The notes beneath the pieces are model-generated. The model did not search any database, was not told the origin of the DNA, and worked only from the letters and a program-made list of their open reading frames with translations. A stretch of DNA of 64,000 nucleotides from Dendrophyllia cribrosa. Lineage: Eukaryota; Cnidaria; Anthozoa; Scleractinia; Dendrophylliidae. The position numbers were made by a program, and so were the translations under genes. Each line of letters opens with the position of its first letter. Position 1 is the first letter of the stretch. The stretch covers positions 4,576,866 through 4,640,865 of the forward strand of contig JAJLRJ010000011.1 of the NCBI GenBank assembly GCA_024195265.1. Reading direction: 5' to 3'. Positions 1-7,529 of this stretch are shown piece after piece.

Positions 1-135
1 CTTGCAACGACAATTTACTTCGCGGGTTTCCAGTGAGTAAATATCCGTATATATTATATTTTCTGATAACAAATAGCTTAGACTGTTCAGTTCAGTTCCG
101 TCAACTATAGTCGCGAGACTTAAGTCGGGTACGGT
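1..135. repeat. Host repeat unit, copy 1
   Basis: Bases 1-135 recur almost exactly 418 bases later. Copy 2 runs 419-524, is interrupted by the Polinton, and resumes at 17909 (after the target duplication) to about 17940. One mismatch is visible near the end (tcgcgag against tggcgag). After the shared ...acggtgc the copies diverge completely. The true left limit may lie before the window. No coding capacity is recognised. Confidence 0.8.
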
Positions 136-418
136 GCATTTTACTCGTGCTTGCTGCACTTTCACCAGTGGAAAAAGTCGTTGAAGGAAGCCGATTTCTT
201 CCCCAGTTAACGGCTCAGCAGCTTTGTCCTTGTTACTGCACGCACAGACAGTGCACACATTTCTTGAGTTCTTTCTGTTTTGACTGTAGACATTTTCGAG
301 TCAACTTAACTTGTCTATCGTTAATGACACTAGCTGAGTAGCTGTTTTTCAAAACTTTTTCTCACACGTGAAAAAAGGGATATGTGTTATTTGATTGTCT
401 TACATCGCCTTACAGCAG
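136..418. other. Spacer between the two host repeat copies
   Basis: I see no gene here. A short open stretch on plus (147-341) begins with GTG and shows no protein-family features. The segment ends ...ttacagcag directly before repeat copy 2, which resembles a splice acceptor, but no exon can be supported. Confidence 0.5.
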
Positions 419-524
419 CTTGCAACGACAATTTACTTCGCGGGTTTCCAGTGAGTAAATATCCGTATATATTATATTTTCTGATAACAAATAGCTTAGA
501 CTGTTCAGTTCAGTTCCGTCAACT
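419..524. repeat. Host repeat unit, copy 2, left part (Polinton insertion target)
   Basis: This is the second copy of the 1-135 unit, identical to copy 1 over the visible stretch. It is cut at 524 by the Polinton terminus; the rest of the unit continues at 17909. Copy 1 therefore serves as an empty-site reference for the insertion. Confidence 0.85.
519..524. repeat. Polinton target-site duplication, left
   Basis: TCAACT lies immediately outside the left terminus and is repeated at 17903-17908. A 6-bp duplication is the standard product of Polinton integrases. Copy 1 of the host repeat (101-106) carries a single TCAACT at the corresponding place. Confidence 0.95.
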
Positions 525-597
525 AGTAGTATAGGACTTGGCGGTACCAGATCAGTTTTGCAAAACTGATCTGATACCAAGCCAAGTCTATACTACT
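525..597. repeat. Terminal hairpin palindrome, left
   Basis: The first 73 bases fold on themselves. The outer arm (agtagtataggacttggc...) pairs with the inner arm (...gccaagtctatactact) around a centre of agttttgcaaaact. The arms differ at a few positions (one extra g, two extra t, c/t changes). The hairpin is nested inside the longer TIR, so each end carries its own palindrome. Confidence 0.88.
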
Positions 598-741
598 GCC
601 AGCTGATGGAACAATCATATAACACAATCAGATAGAAATATTAAATGAAACTATATATTAAAAAAAACAAAGTGCGTTTATTACATTGCGTGATCCAGCA
701 TAATAGAATCCTTTGCGTGACACAATTCTCGGAAACATAGG
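525..741. repeat. Polinton left terminal inverted repeat
   Basis: The left TIR matches the reverse complement of 17712-17902 almost perfectly for about 165 bases. It then continues after roughly 30 extra bases present only on the left, ending near ...ctcggaaacatagg. It contains the 73-bp terminal hairpin and a GTGCGTTTA box at about 671-680. Confidence 0.9.
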
Positions 742-756
742 AAGTCTACACAGGAT

Positions 757-3060
757 TTAATTAAGGAAAGTTATTTTATAATGTCCATAAGCATATGAAT
801 TTATGCCATCATCTGATATATACCTTTTGTCATCGAAACAGCTGAGTGATACTTTATTGATTTCATAACTTCCTAATTTATGGTTTTGACTTCTTATTGT
901 TTTCATAGTGTGATGCATCTGTTTATTTCCTAATAACGTTTCTTTATAATCTTGATGCTTGATATTATTTTTGATAATATTCTTTTTGATTCCCTTGGCT
1001 GTCTTTCCTCCTTTTTGGTTATCTTTTATGTAACTATACATTTTGGATCGCAATCCAACAAATTCACAAATAGGAACTCCTGCGGCTTTATCTTTGAATT
1101 TACCAATAACTTTTTTATTTGTCTTATCAAAATACGGGGAGCTTTCAGGGTAGTCGCTGTTATCGAATTTATTTTTATCATTCCAAAAGTCTTGGTATAC
1201 ATCTTCAGCTTCGATTTCATAGGTCAAGCTGTCTGTGTCTGTGAAGAGTAACTTGGCTTTGTCTTCATATTTCTTTTTAATGTAGTTATAATGGAAATCG
1301 TACATTAACGTCTTGCTTAAATCTAAGATGCACATACCCACATAAGCCGGCCTGTTTAGGGTAAGTGTTTCTTTGATCTTATGCACAGCTACTAGATTTT
1401 CGTTGAAGATCTTACTACTAACATACGTTGGTTTACTGGCATATTTCAATAGTTTTTTTTCATCGGTGATTAGTCTTACATCTACTCGCTTTCTAATATT
1501 TTCCATCGTTTTACCAAATACAGAGTTATTCATAAGTTTAAAGAAGTCTTTTTCAAAAGCATTTTTTGCGTTCTTCCTTTTTTCTGTATTAAAGTCGATA
1601 TACTGTTTTAACCAAGGAGATTGATCAAACTCTAGTACTCGATGGACTTTAGTTATTTTCAAACCAAGATCAGTGTATAATTGAAGGTTCCTATAATGGA
1701 GCACGTATTTTTCTTTGTTCTTCAAGGTTGGTATCAATTTATGAACTAAACCAGTTGATATTTTATATTTCTTCGCGATGTTTTTACAATACCCAGACAA
1801 CATACTCTCAGTTACTTTAACCTTTTCCGGTCCTAGCGGGTAGTCATTATGAAGATTGTGTAACCCTTCAGGATACTCTAAATCTACTTCCAGTATCAAA
1901 CCCTTCTCACTATCTTCTTTATACTTGGCTAGGTCTATCTTATCGATCTGTTTTTGTGTCATCCATCTGAATCCGCCTGTTGGAAGGTATTGACTCATTG
2001 CCCAGTCATACAGATTATTGGCGTCAAGATACATGATATACTTTGAGGGCGCCTTCTCATCATATGTTTTCATGTATTTATTGTTTGCTTTTCCATAGCG
2101 GTTGGCTATATAGCTGATTCCGCCACGCATGCCCTTTTCAATAAATTGAAACATATCAATATCGACCATAAGCTCTAATTTAATGTCAGTCATTTTTAGC
2201 ATAGCATCCCATGACAAACCGGGAGATGTGAAATAATGACATGGATCAAGTTTATAGTATTCTAGGCATGTTTTCCTGAAGTTTTCGAATACATCAGCTA
2301 ACAGAATGATGTCAGATTTAAGGTATAAGTCATGGTACTCACCCATATTTTTAAGAGAGAATGTATTCCACACATTTTGGGCATGTTTATAGTCTTCGTC
2401 TGATATATGTTCATCATTTAATATGCTGTAAAATTCTTCTTTCGGTGGTAGCTTTTCATCGAATTTATTATAACTGTCCATGTAGTCGTAAGGGTATACT
2501 CCTTTTTGTGACATTAAATCAAGTTTTTCACCTTTGAATTTTTGAGAGGTGTATTTCAACAATTTTTTTGGTAGATTGCTCACTAGTTTTTCCAAACTTG
2601 AGCTCATAAATTGGAAACTATCAATAAAGGTAAGATGATTACCCAACATGAAAGCCATATACTTCTCCATGTTGTTAGGTATGGCATTGATATTCATTTG
2701 ACTCTTTTCACCTTTCTTATTTGTATATGTATGCTTCTTGACTATTTCACCAATCTCTTGCATTATAAAATGACTGTCATACCCACGGAGATTGTGAAAT
2801 ATAACAGGTATTTTTATTTCTTCTGGTTTTATTTTGAGTTTCAGGTTGCAATCTTGATGAGCAGAGCCTCTGTATTTGCCTATAATATGGCAATGGTCTC
2901 GAACTCGAATGTCCTTATCAGTATATTTTTTATTACAAATATGACATTTTTTAGCTTTTTGAAATTCCTCTTCATCATCTTTTGTCATTTTTAATGGTTT
3001 GTTAAATTCCTTTTTCATAATATTTTTACAATACTTAACTTCTTCTAGCATAGCTTCCAT
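757..3060 (-). CDS. Protein-primed DNA polymerase B, C-terminal fragment (gene split by MITE)
   Basis: This is the larger part of the element's replicative polymerase. Residue 1 is an internal Met; the frame stays open upstream to the MITE at 3092. An endonuclease-VII/HNH-like zinc motif lies at C39, C42, H56/H58 and C71. Exonuclease motif II is HNLRGYD (89-95) and motif III is YLKSD (246-250). Polymerase motif A is DANNLYDWAMSQ (346-357), motif B KLMNNSVFGK (508-517) and motif C TDTDS (607-611). All catalytic residues are present. The N-terminal fragment (3211-4668) is in the same frame on the other side of the MITE. The role is protein-primed replication of linear DNA, as in adenovirus and phi29. 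The gene lies next to the left TIR, the usual Polinton position. Confidence 0.93.
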   Translation of the reverse strand: MEAMLEEVKYCKNIMKKEFNKPLKMTKDDEEEFQKAKKCHICNKKYTDKDIRVRDHCHIIGKYRGSAHQDCNLKLKIKPEEIKIPVIFHNLRGYDSHFIMQEIGEIVKKHTYTNKKGEKSQMNINAIPNNMEKYMAFMLGNHLTFIDSFQFMSSSLEKLVSNLPKKLLKYTSQKFKGEKLDLMSQKGVYPYDYMDSYNKFDEKLPPKEEFYSILNDEHISDEDYKHAQNVWNTFSLKNMGEYHDLYLKSDIILLADVFENFRKTCLEYYKLDPCHYFTSPGLSWDAMLKMTDIKLELMVDIDMFQFIEKGMRGGISYIANRYGKANNKYMKTYDEKAPSKYIMYLDANNLYDWAMSQYLPTGGFRWMTQKQIDKIDLAKYKEDSEKGLILEVDLEYPEGLHNLHNDYPLGPEKVKVTESMLSGYCKNIAKKYKISTGLVHKLIPTLKNKEKYVLHYRNLQLYTDLGLKITKVHRVLEFDQSPWLKQYIDFNTEKRKNAKNAFEKDFFKLMNNSVFGKTMENIRKRVDVRLITDEKKLLKYASKPTYVSSKIFNENLVAVHKIKETLTLNRPAYVGMCILDLSKTLMYDFHYNYIKKKYEDKAKLLFTDTDSLTYEIEAEDVYQDFWNDKNKFDNSDYPESSPYFDKTNKKVIGKFKDKAAGVPICEFVGLRSKMYSYIKDNQKGGKTAKGIKKNIIKNNIKHQDYKETLLGNKQMHHTMKTIRSQNHKLGSYEINKVSLSCFDDKRYISDDGINSYAYGHYKITFLN

Positions 3061-3092
3061 AAATTTGTATACGGCTTTTTCACCTCTGTATA

Positions 3093-3272
3093 CACCGAAT
3101 GCAAATATGGCGGCCGATTTATTATTCTTTTATATGTATGTTAATTAGCCTGACTAGCCTCATTTTAGAGTAAATATTCTTTTGAACTTTGCACATGCTA
3201 ACGAGTCTAGTCAGGCTAATTTACATACACATAAAAGAATAATAAATCGGCAGCCATATTTGCATTCGGTGA
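3093..3272. mobile_element. 180-bp palindromic MITE inside the polymerase gene
   Basis: Left arm 3093-3157 (caccgaatgc...) and right arm about 3208-3271 (...gcattcggtg) are near-perfect inverted repeats with a short loop. The flanks fit a short target duplication (ATA at 3090-3092 and 3273-3275). The insertion keeps the downstream frame but introduces stops, so the upstream half ends about 20 foreign codons into the MITE. It lacks GT-AG ends and is therefore not an intron in this orientation. Confidence 0.85.
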
Positions 3273-4668
3273 ATATTTGTGTTTGTTTCGTGTATTTGTT
3301 ATCATAACAACAAACCACTTTATAACCATATCCACAATCTGTATGTTTTTGATAGGCTTCTGTATATGATTTGTCATTGTTTGGCCTGCATCCTTCTATT
3401 TTTTCTACAATAGCTTCAAAATCTGCATAGATGACAAATGGTACAGGCAACTGCTTATGAAAGTTGTTGAATTTCAATATGTTAGTATCCTTTGACGGCA
3501 TTTTTATGGCTTGTTTTCCATTTATGATGATGCAATTTTCTTTATGATTTAATAATACTCTTTCACTACTGAAACATTGTAAACAATACATACAAAAATG
3601 CTTTCTATGTTCATGTTTTGTTTGATTGTACATAAATTTATTGAAGTCTTTTATTAATACATAATGTTTGTTTTCGCCTTCTGTTATCAATAATAAATGC
3701 ATTTGATCTTCAAATTTTTCTTGGGATATGTAAATAGGAAATGGTTGTTGATCTTCATAACCGAAAACATTTATGTTGATATTATTTTGTTTTTCAATCT
3801 TGTTGTACTGTTTGGTGGTTACTGGGAATTCAATCCCCGAATAATCTAAATTTTTAATGAATTGCTTGTCAACTTTTTTAATTCTCTGTGGGTATTTGTC
3901 TTGCGGATTCAAATGTCTAATGTGACACCACCTATAGCATTCATTATCCTCATTTTTCATGTTGATCAATCCCTTCGCACTGTTTCTGAGTTCTTGGGGT
4001 AGTTTAATATATGAAGAGCCTCTCATTGGTTGATATTTTACAACATTAAGATAATGGTTTTCAACTGATTTAACAGTCCAACCAGACCCTTCAGATATCC
4101 ATTGAACTATTTTATTCAAGATTTGCTGTTTTGACAATTGTAGTGATTTAGTAATTTCTAGATTATTTATAATTGTTTGAGCTACACTGTTGAAATATGC
4201 GGTCTTATACACTATTTCTCCATCTGATATTTTTGTGAATGTTACCTTAAGCGTTTCAACAAATTTCAGTCCTTTCATGGATTTTAGTGTACTTATAATA
4301 TGATATGCTATAGCCTCTCTTGTGTTTTGTAGTTGCACTAGTGGGTCTTTGTTATTTTTGATACTTATTTCAAAAGACTTTGTATAGCCTTTCAGAGCTT
4401 TATCTGTTTGCTCTATCTTAGTCCTTGGTAATGGGACTGGTTTTTTAGTTCTTGGTGCTGGCACTGGTGGAAAAATTATATTGTTTTCATAATCTTGAAC
4501 CATTTGATTTACACTCTTACGAGGTGCTGGGATTGGTTTGACAGTCCTTGGTGTTGGAACTGGTTTGGTATCATCTACCACAATAATTTCAGGTTTTTTC
4601 TTCTGTTGCTTTAATAGCATTTGGATTAGTTGAGACTTACTCAATTTTGTTAAGTCTGATTTTTCCAT
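3211..4668 (-). CDS. Protein-primed DNA polymerase B, N-terminal fragment
   Basis: This is the N-terminal part of the polymerase, starting at ATG 4668 just after an AT-rich leader and about 48 bases downstream of a TAAACGCAC/TATAAAA box. The first 20 residues are SAP-like. A proline-rich stretch follows with repeated PTPRT/PAPRT/PLPRTK motifs (about 36-87). Exonuclease motif I is ADFEAI (D416, E418). A CxxC...HxxxxC zinc-like segment lies around FCMYCLQCF. The last ~20 residues are encoded by the MITE, not by the polymerase. The reading frame matches that of 757-3060, so one insertion explains the break. Confidence 0.92.
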   Translation of the reverse strand: MEKSDLTKLSKSQLIQMLLKQQKKKPEIIVVDDTKPVPTPRTVKPIPAPRKSVNQMVQDYENNIIFPPVPAPRTKKPVPLPRTKIEQTDKALKGYTKSFEISIKNNKDPLVQLQNTREAIAYHIISTLKSMKGLKFVETLKVTFTKISDGEIVYKTAYFNSVAQTIINNLEITKSLQLSKQQILNKIVQWISEGSGWTVKSVENHYLNVVKYQPMRGSSYIKLPQELRNSAKGLINMKNEDNECYRWCHIRHLNPQDKYPQRIKKVDKQFIKNLDYSGIEFPVTTKQYNKIEKQNNININVFGYEDQQPFPIYISQEKFEDQMHLLLITEGENKHYVLIKDFNKFMYNQTKHEHRKHFCMYCLQCFSSERVLLNHKENCIIINGKQAIKMPSKDTNILKFNNFHKQLPVPFVIYADFEAIVEKIEGCRPNNDKSYTEAYQKHTDCGYGYKVVCCYDNKYTKQTQIFTECKYGCRFIILLCVCKLA

Positions 4669-4715
4669 TATCTATATATATATAATTATATAATATTTCT
4701 TTAAGTCCTTTTATA

Positions 4716-4724
4716 GTGCGTTTA
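4716..4724 (-). promoter_or_regulatory. Putative early promoter box of the polymerase gene
   Basis: On minus the sequence reads TAAACGCACTATAAAAG, that is the box TAAACGCAC followed at once by a TATA box, about 48 bases before the ATG at 4668. The same box precedes the next two genes and occurs in both TIRs. Confidence 0.6.
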
Positions 4725-4806
4725 TTTTTGGAATCATTTTTGAAATAATTTGAGATAGTTATATATGATTGGTCATATATGATTATCTTTTTATGATCGC
4801 CTTGCG

Positions 4807-5019
4807 TTATTCGTTGTTGTATTTTTGTGAATTCAATTGATGCATCATAGTTTTATTGTGTTTATATTTACTTGCAGGATGAAAATATTTATTACATTCA
4901 ATGCAATGATATTTATTATCTGGATTGTCATTATACTTCTTACAATAAAGACGTCCCATAATACGTTTTTCTTCATCGGTCATATACTTTTTAGGTCTTC
5001 CCCTTGATTGTTTTACCAT
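4807..5019 (-). CDS. Small AT-hook/zinc-finger protein
   Basis: The product is 70 residues. It opens MVKQSRGRPKKYM, an AT-hook-like RGRPKK motif for minor-groove DNA binding. One zinc finger follows (CxxC in HCIECNKYF, then H...H in KHNKTMMH). It starts at ATG 5019, 36 bases after a TAAACGCAC box. It lies between the polymerase gene and a second protein of the same design (5126-5374), which suggests a duplicated pair of DNA-binding early regulators. The function is inferred from motifs only, and I do not recognise a named family. Confidence 0.75.
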   Translation of the reverse strand: MVKQSRGRPKKYMTDEEKRIMGRLYCKKYNDNPDNKYHCIECNKYFHPASKYKHNKTMMHQLNSQKYNNE

Positions 5020-5054
5020 TACTATATAGTACGATTATTTTTTAAGTCATTTTA

Positions 5055-5063
5055 GTGCGTTTA
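5055..5063 (-). promoter_or_regulatory. Putative early promoter box of the 4807-5019 gene
   Basis: On minus it reads TTAAACGCACTAAAATGACTT, 36 bases before the ATG at 5019. Both the box and the following ...GACTT match the polymerase promoter closely. Confidence 0.55.
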
Positions 5064-5125
5064 ACCTTTATCAAGAATTTAAGTGATCCAATAATGGATC
5101 CATTAAACTATATATTTCTTAGTTT

Positions 5126-5374
5126 TTATTGTGTGTTTAAATGAACGAATTCACGGATCTGCCTATTAATATTATCCATATGTTTATTAGTTTTCAAATG
5201 ACAGAATTTTCCAGCAAGTGAGTAGTTGATATTGTTATTACATGCACGGCAATACCACTCTTTATTTAACATATAACGAGTTTTGGATCTTTTAATAGCT
5301 TCTTTTTTGGCTTCTTGGGTTTGGTATATAGGCGGTCGCCCCCTACCTCTTTTTATTATTACTTCTTTTTCCAT
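5126..5374 (-). CDS. Small AT-hook/zinc-finger protein, second copy of the design
   Basis: The product is 82 residues from ATG 5374. That start is preferred over the longer frame to 5434 because the AT-rich leader and the TAAACGCA box (5408-5415) lie immediately before it. It contains the AT-hook RGRGRPPIY (about 9-17) and a zinc finger with CxxC (WYCRACNNN) and HxxxxxH (CHLKTNKH). Its layout is the same as 4807-5019 but sequence identity is low. It is probably a DNA-binding regulator encoded early. The specific function is unknown. Confidence 0.75.
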   Translation of the reverse strand: MEKEVIIKRGRGRPPIYQTQEAKKEAIKRSKTRYMLNKEWYCRACNNNINYSLAGKFCHLKTNKHMDNINRQIREFVHLNTQ

Positions 5375-5407
5375 TATATTATTACTATATATTATTTTAT
5401 CTTTATA

Positions 5408-5415
5408 TGCGTTTA
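5408..5415 (-). promoter_or_regulatory. Putative early promoter box of the 5126-5374 gene
   Basis: On minus it reads TTTAAACGCATATAAAGATAAAA: the TAAACGCA box runs directly into a TATA box, 34 bases before the ATG at 5374. Confidence 0.55.
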
Positions 5416-5465
5416 AATATGGTTGAGAATTCAAATGATCCAGTTATGAATCTTTTAAACTATAT

Positions 5466-5774
5466 TCAGATATTCATTTCAGTTTTCAATTCAGCTATAT
5501 TATCAACTTTTGTTTGTTTCAACACATTACATTCCTCATCGTATTTATTGTTTTCTATCTCATTGCAGATAATATTCAATAACTGTTTCAATGTTATATC
5601 TTCATCCATTTCATGTATTTTTTTATGATAAAGTTTCGATAATTTCTTTTTATATTGTAACATATCCAATCTACGCTCATTATCGTATATTTTATCACGA
5701 AGATTGTCTGATTCATCTTCACATTCATTAATTTGAACATTTATTTTTTCAATATATTTCTTAATACCACTCAT
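5466..5774 (-). CDS. Coiled-coil protein of unknown function
   Basis: From ATG 5774 the product is 102 residues (MSGIKKYIEKIN...). The frame is open further upstream, but that part overlaps the integrase end and the ATG is preceded by an AT-rich leader (tatatata). The sequence is rich in E, K, D, N and L with long heptad-like helices and no cysteine cluster. It lies 14 bases from the integrase stop, so the two genes may share a transcript. I do not recognise a family. Confidence 0.7.
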   Translation of the reverse strand: MSGIKKYIEKINVQINECEDESDNLRDKIYDNERRLDMLQYKKKLSKLYHKKIHEMDEDITLKQLLNIICNEIENNKYDEECNVLKQTKVDNIAELKTEMNI

Positions 5775-5788
5775 GATATATATAAACA

Positions 5789-6610
5789 TTATATATTTTT
5801 GACATCTTTTAACGGTATCCATGAATTAAATTCTTTTGGATAACCAGACCATGATACCAAAGCTTGTTTTTTCTTGTAATCCCTCCTAATGACTTTGCCA
5901 ATTCTGAATACATCCTGTTTTGCTAATTGTAATTCAGGTTCATAAAATGACCCTTCTATTGATTCATTATTAAGATCCTTTAACTTATATGTAATAGGGT
6001 TTGTGTATTGTATCTTATCGACTGTAAACACTTCTTCAGTCCAGTTTGGTGTATAACCCTTGTCGAACACATTCCGTTTATACTTTGAAATTCTAACCTT
6101 ATCACCAACTTTAAATTTTGGTTTATATGATAATAGTTCCGTATCATATAGATTGAAATAAACAGTTCCTTCATTCTTTTTCATAGATGCTTCAATAGGT
6201 TTCATTTTAATACTTGAATGCTTTGTACTGTTGTATTCATTTAATAGTTTTGGTAACATGTCTAAATATTGTGTTGTATTTTGAGCTGTAAATTGTTTCC
6301 ACATTTTAGATTTTAATGTTCTGTTAAATCTCTCAATAATAACAGCTTTACCTTCATTGAAAGTAGAATACATCTCAATATTATTTTTCTTTAGCCAGTC
6401 TTTGAAAGTTTTATTATAGAATTCAGACCCTTGGTCTACCCAAATAAATTTAGGTTTCCGTTTGGATTTTTTAATAACATCATCAAATGATTCAGTAATT
6501 GTATTACCTGTTTTATTTTTAATAGGGACGCTCCAAGCAAATTTCGAAAACACATCAATGATGTTTAACAAATATCTATATCCTTTATTCCATTTTGAAA
6601 ACTTCTGCAT
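5789..6610 (-). CDS. Polinton integrase (RVE) with C-terminal chromodomain; true start lies upstream
   Basis: This is a retroviral-type DDE integrase. Counted from the Met at 6610, the second catalytic Asp is D59 (WVDQGSEF) and the Glu is E93 (IIERFNRT). The chromodomain occupies about 235-273 (RRDYKKKQALVSWSGYP). The first catalytic Asp is in WSADLVEM, which lies just upstream of 6610 in the same frame, so 6610 cannot be the real start. The integrase frame is open upstream to about 6762, where it overlaps the end of the PLA2-like frame. A one-base indel near the T run at 6759-6762 would explain the split. The enzyme would insert the element and create the 6-bp target duplication. Confidence 0.92.
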   Translation of the reverse strand: MQKFSKWNKGYRYLLNIIDVFSKFAWSVPIKNKTGNTITESFDDVIKKSKRKPKFIWVDQGSEFYNKTFKDWLKKNNIEMYSTFNEGKAVIIERFNRTLKSKMWKQFTAQNTTQYLDMLPKLLNEYNSTKHSSIKMKPIEASMKKNEGTVYFNLYDTELLSYKPKFKVGDKVRISKYKRNVFDKGYTPNWTEEVFTVDKIQYTNPITYKLKDLNNESIEGSFYEPELQLAKQDVFRIGKVIRRDYKKKQALVSWSGYPKEFNSWIPLKDVKNI

Positions 6611-6639
6611 TTCTACAAGGTCAGCGCTCCAAATATCAT

Positions 6640-7404
6640 CTATTCCATTAACAATAACACGTCTCTTTTGAAATTTCCGTTTGATTGGTTTATGTAGTTC
6701 ATTTGCAAGGAGTTCAGCCCAATCATTACTCGACTCCTTTTTACGTTTTTTGACTTCCTTTTAACACCTAATCCAAGTTTTTGTTTTACATCAATCGTGT
6801 TTCTAGCCAACCAATGCCCCCATTGTCTTTCATTATACGGTACGTTGTCTAAAGCTTGAACCATTTTTCGGTCTGCCTTATTTTTACATTTCCTATCATC
6901 CTTGCAGACTGAATAATCGACATCATGTTGCATTGCTATTTCATCAGTTCTTCCTGTAGGTTGGTCATATATTTCTAATATTTGGCCAGTTGTTGGGTCA
7001 TATTTCACTTGACTCTTTAAATCATTATATGGGCCAGTATATTTATGGCCGGGTAATGTCCAACCGCCTTTTGGTTTCGGAAGCTTCCCAATGGCCTTAT
7101 GAATATCAATCCCACTACCTTTATGCAATGGATCTAGTTTCTTACTAATATCTGAAGTTAAACTATCTAAGGCTTGATCCAAATATTTATCAGCCATTCC
7201 TTTTATTTTTTGTTTAGCATAACCAGATTTAATTGCCTTTGATGCTCCGATTCTACCTAAATTATACAAACCTTTTAAAGCGCTTTTAGCTGCTATTTCA
7301 CCAAGACTGTGACTACCTTCTATATTTAAAAAGCCCCCATCTTGTGAGGGCTCAATTAGTTTCCCTGTTTTTGTTTTATAAATTTGGTTTTTGTTATACC
7401 ACAT
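6640..7404 (-). CDS. Phospholipase-A2-like domain protein, probably the N-terminal part of the integrase polyprotein
   Basis: The product is 254 residues. The PLA2-like core has a calcium-loop motif YTGPYNDL (122-129), then D154, the HD pair H160-D161 and Y164, with C167 and C173. This is the arrangement seen in parvovirus VP1-type PLA2 domains. A GG-containing hydrophobic segment (QDGGF, 21-25) resembles an adenain cleavage site. The last ~35 residues are out of frame relative to the integrase, whose own frame continues beneath them. In related cnidarian Polintons that I recall, PLA2 and integrase domains sit in one polypeptide. Lipid hydrolysis during entry is an inference from the parvovirus analogy. 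Confidence 0.82.
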   Translation of the reverse strand: MWYNKNQIYKTKTGKLIEPSQDGGFLNIEGSHSLGEIAAKSALKGLYNLGRIGASKAIKSGYAKQKIKGMADKYLDQALDSLTSDISKKLDPLHKGSGIDIHKAIGKLPKPKGGWTLPGHKYTGPYNDLKSQVKYDPTTGQILEIYDQPTGRTDEIAMQHDVDYSVCKDDRKCKNKADRKMVQALDNVPYNERQWGHWLARNTIDVKQKLGLGVKRKSKNVKRSRVMIGLNSLQMNYINQSNGNFKRDVLLLME

Positions 7405-7517
7405 TCAGCGCAAGTGCATTTCAACATAGTTCGACCATTTTTAGTTTTCACATATCGTTCGCTTCCTGGAACACATTCAGTGACTTTCTTCTGTCTAACA
7501 CAATATGATTTTACCAT
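7356..7517 (-). CDS. Small zinc-ribbon protein (DUF5679-like)
   Basis: The product is 53 residues from ATG 7517, just after the AT leader tatatata. The pattern C6 ... C15 ... KTKNGRTMLKCTCAECG with a CxCxxC cluster, followed by ITKTKFIK, resembles the short DUF5679-type ribbons of viruses, although the first CxxC is incomplete. It overlaps the start of the PLA2 frame by 49 bases in a different frame. It may be an independent gene, or the true N-terminus of the PLA2-integrase protein separated by another frameshift. Confidence 0.6.
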   Translation of the reverse strand: MVKSYCVRQKKVTECVPGSERYVKTKNGRTMLKCTCAECGITKTKFIKQKQGN

Positions 7518-7529
7518 TATATATATAAG

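Noticed and set aside
147..341. Small coding gene upstream of the Polinton
   Set aside because: It starts with GTG, has no recognisable features, and overlaps a duplicated non-coding repeat.
1..524. LTRs of a retroelement
   Set aside because: The repeated unit is only about 135 bases, its copies are 418 bases apart, and no retroelement genes lie between them.
3093..3272. An intron in the polymerase gene
   Set aside because: It has long terminal inverted repeats and no GT-AG ends in gene orientation; a MITE insertion explains it better.
5466..5822. Longer start at 5822 for the coiled-coil gene
   Set aside because: The extra N-terminus overlaps the integrase 3' end and lacks the AT-rich leader seen directly before ATG 5774.
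6640..7404. Independent parvovirus insertion, because of the PLA2 domain
   Set aside because: The domain lies inside the Polinton, in frame order with integrase and virion genes, and no parvovirus replicase or capsid sequence is present.
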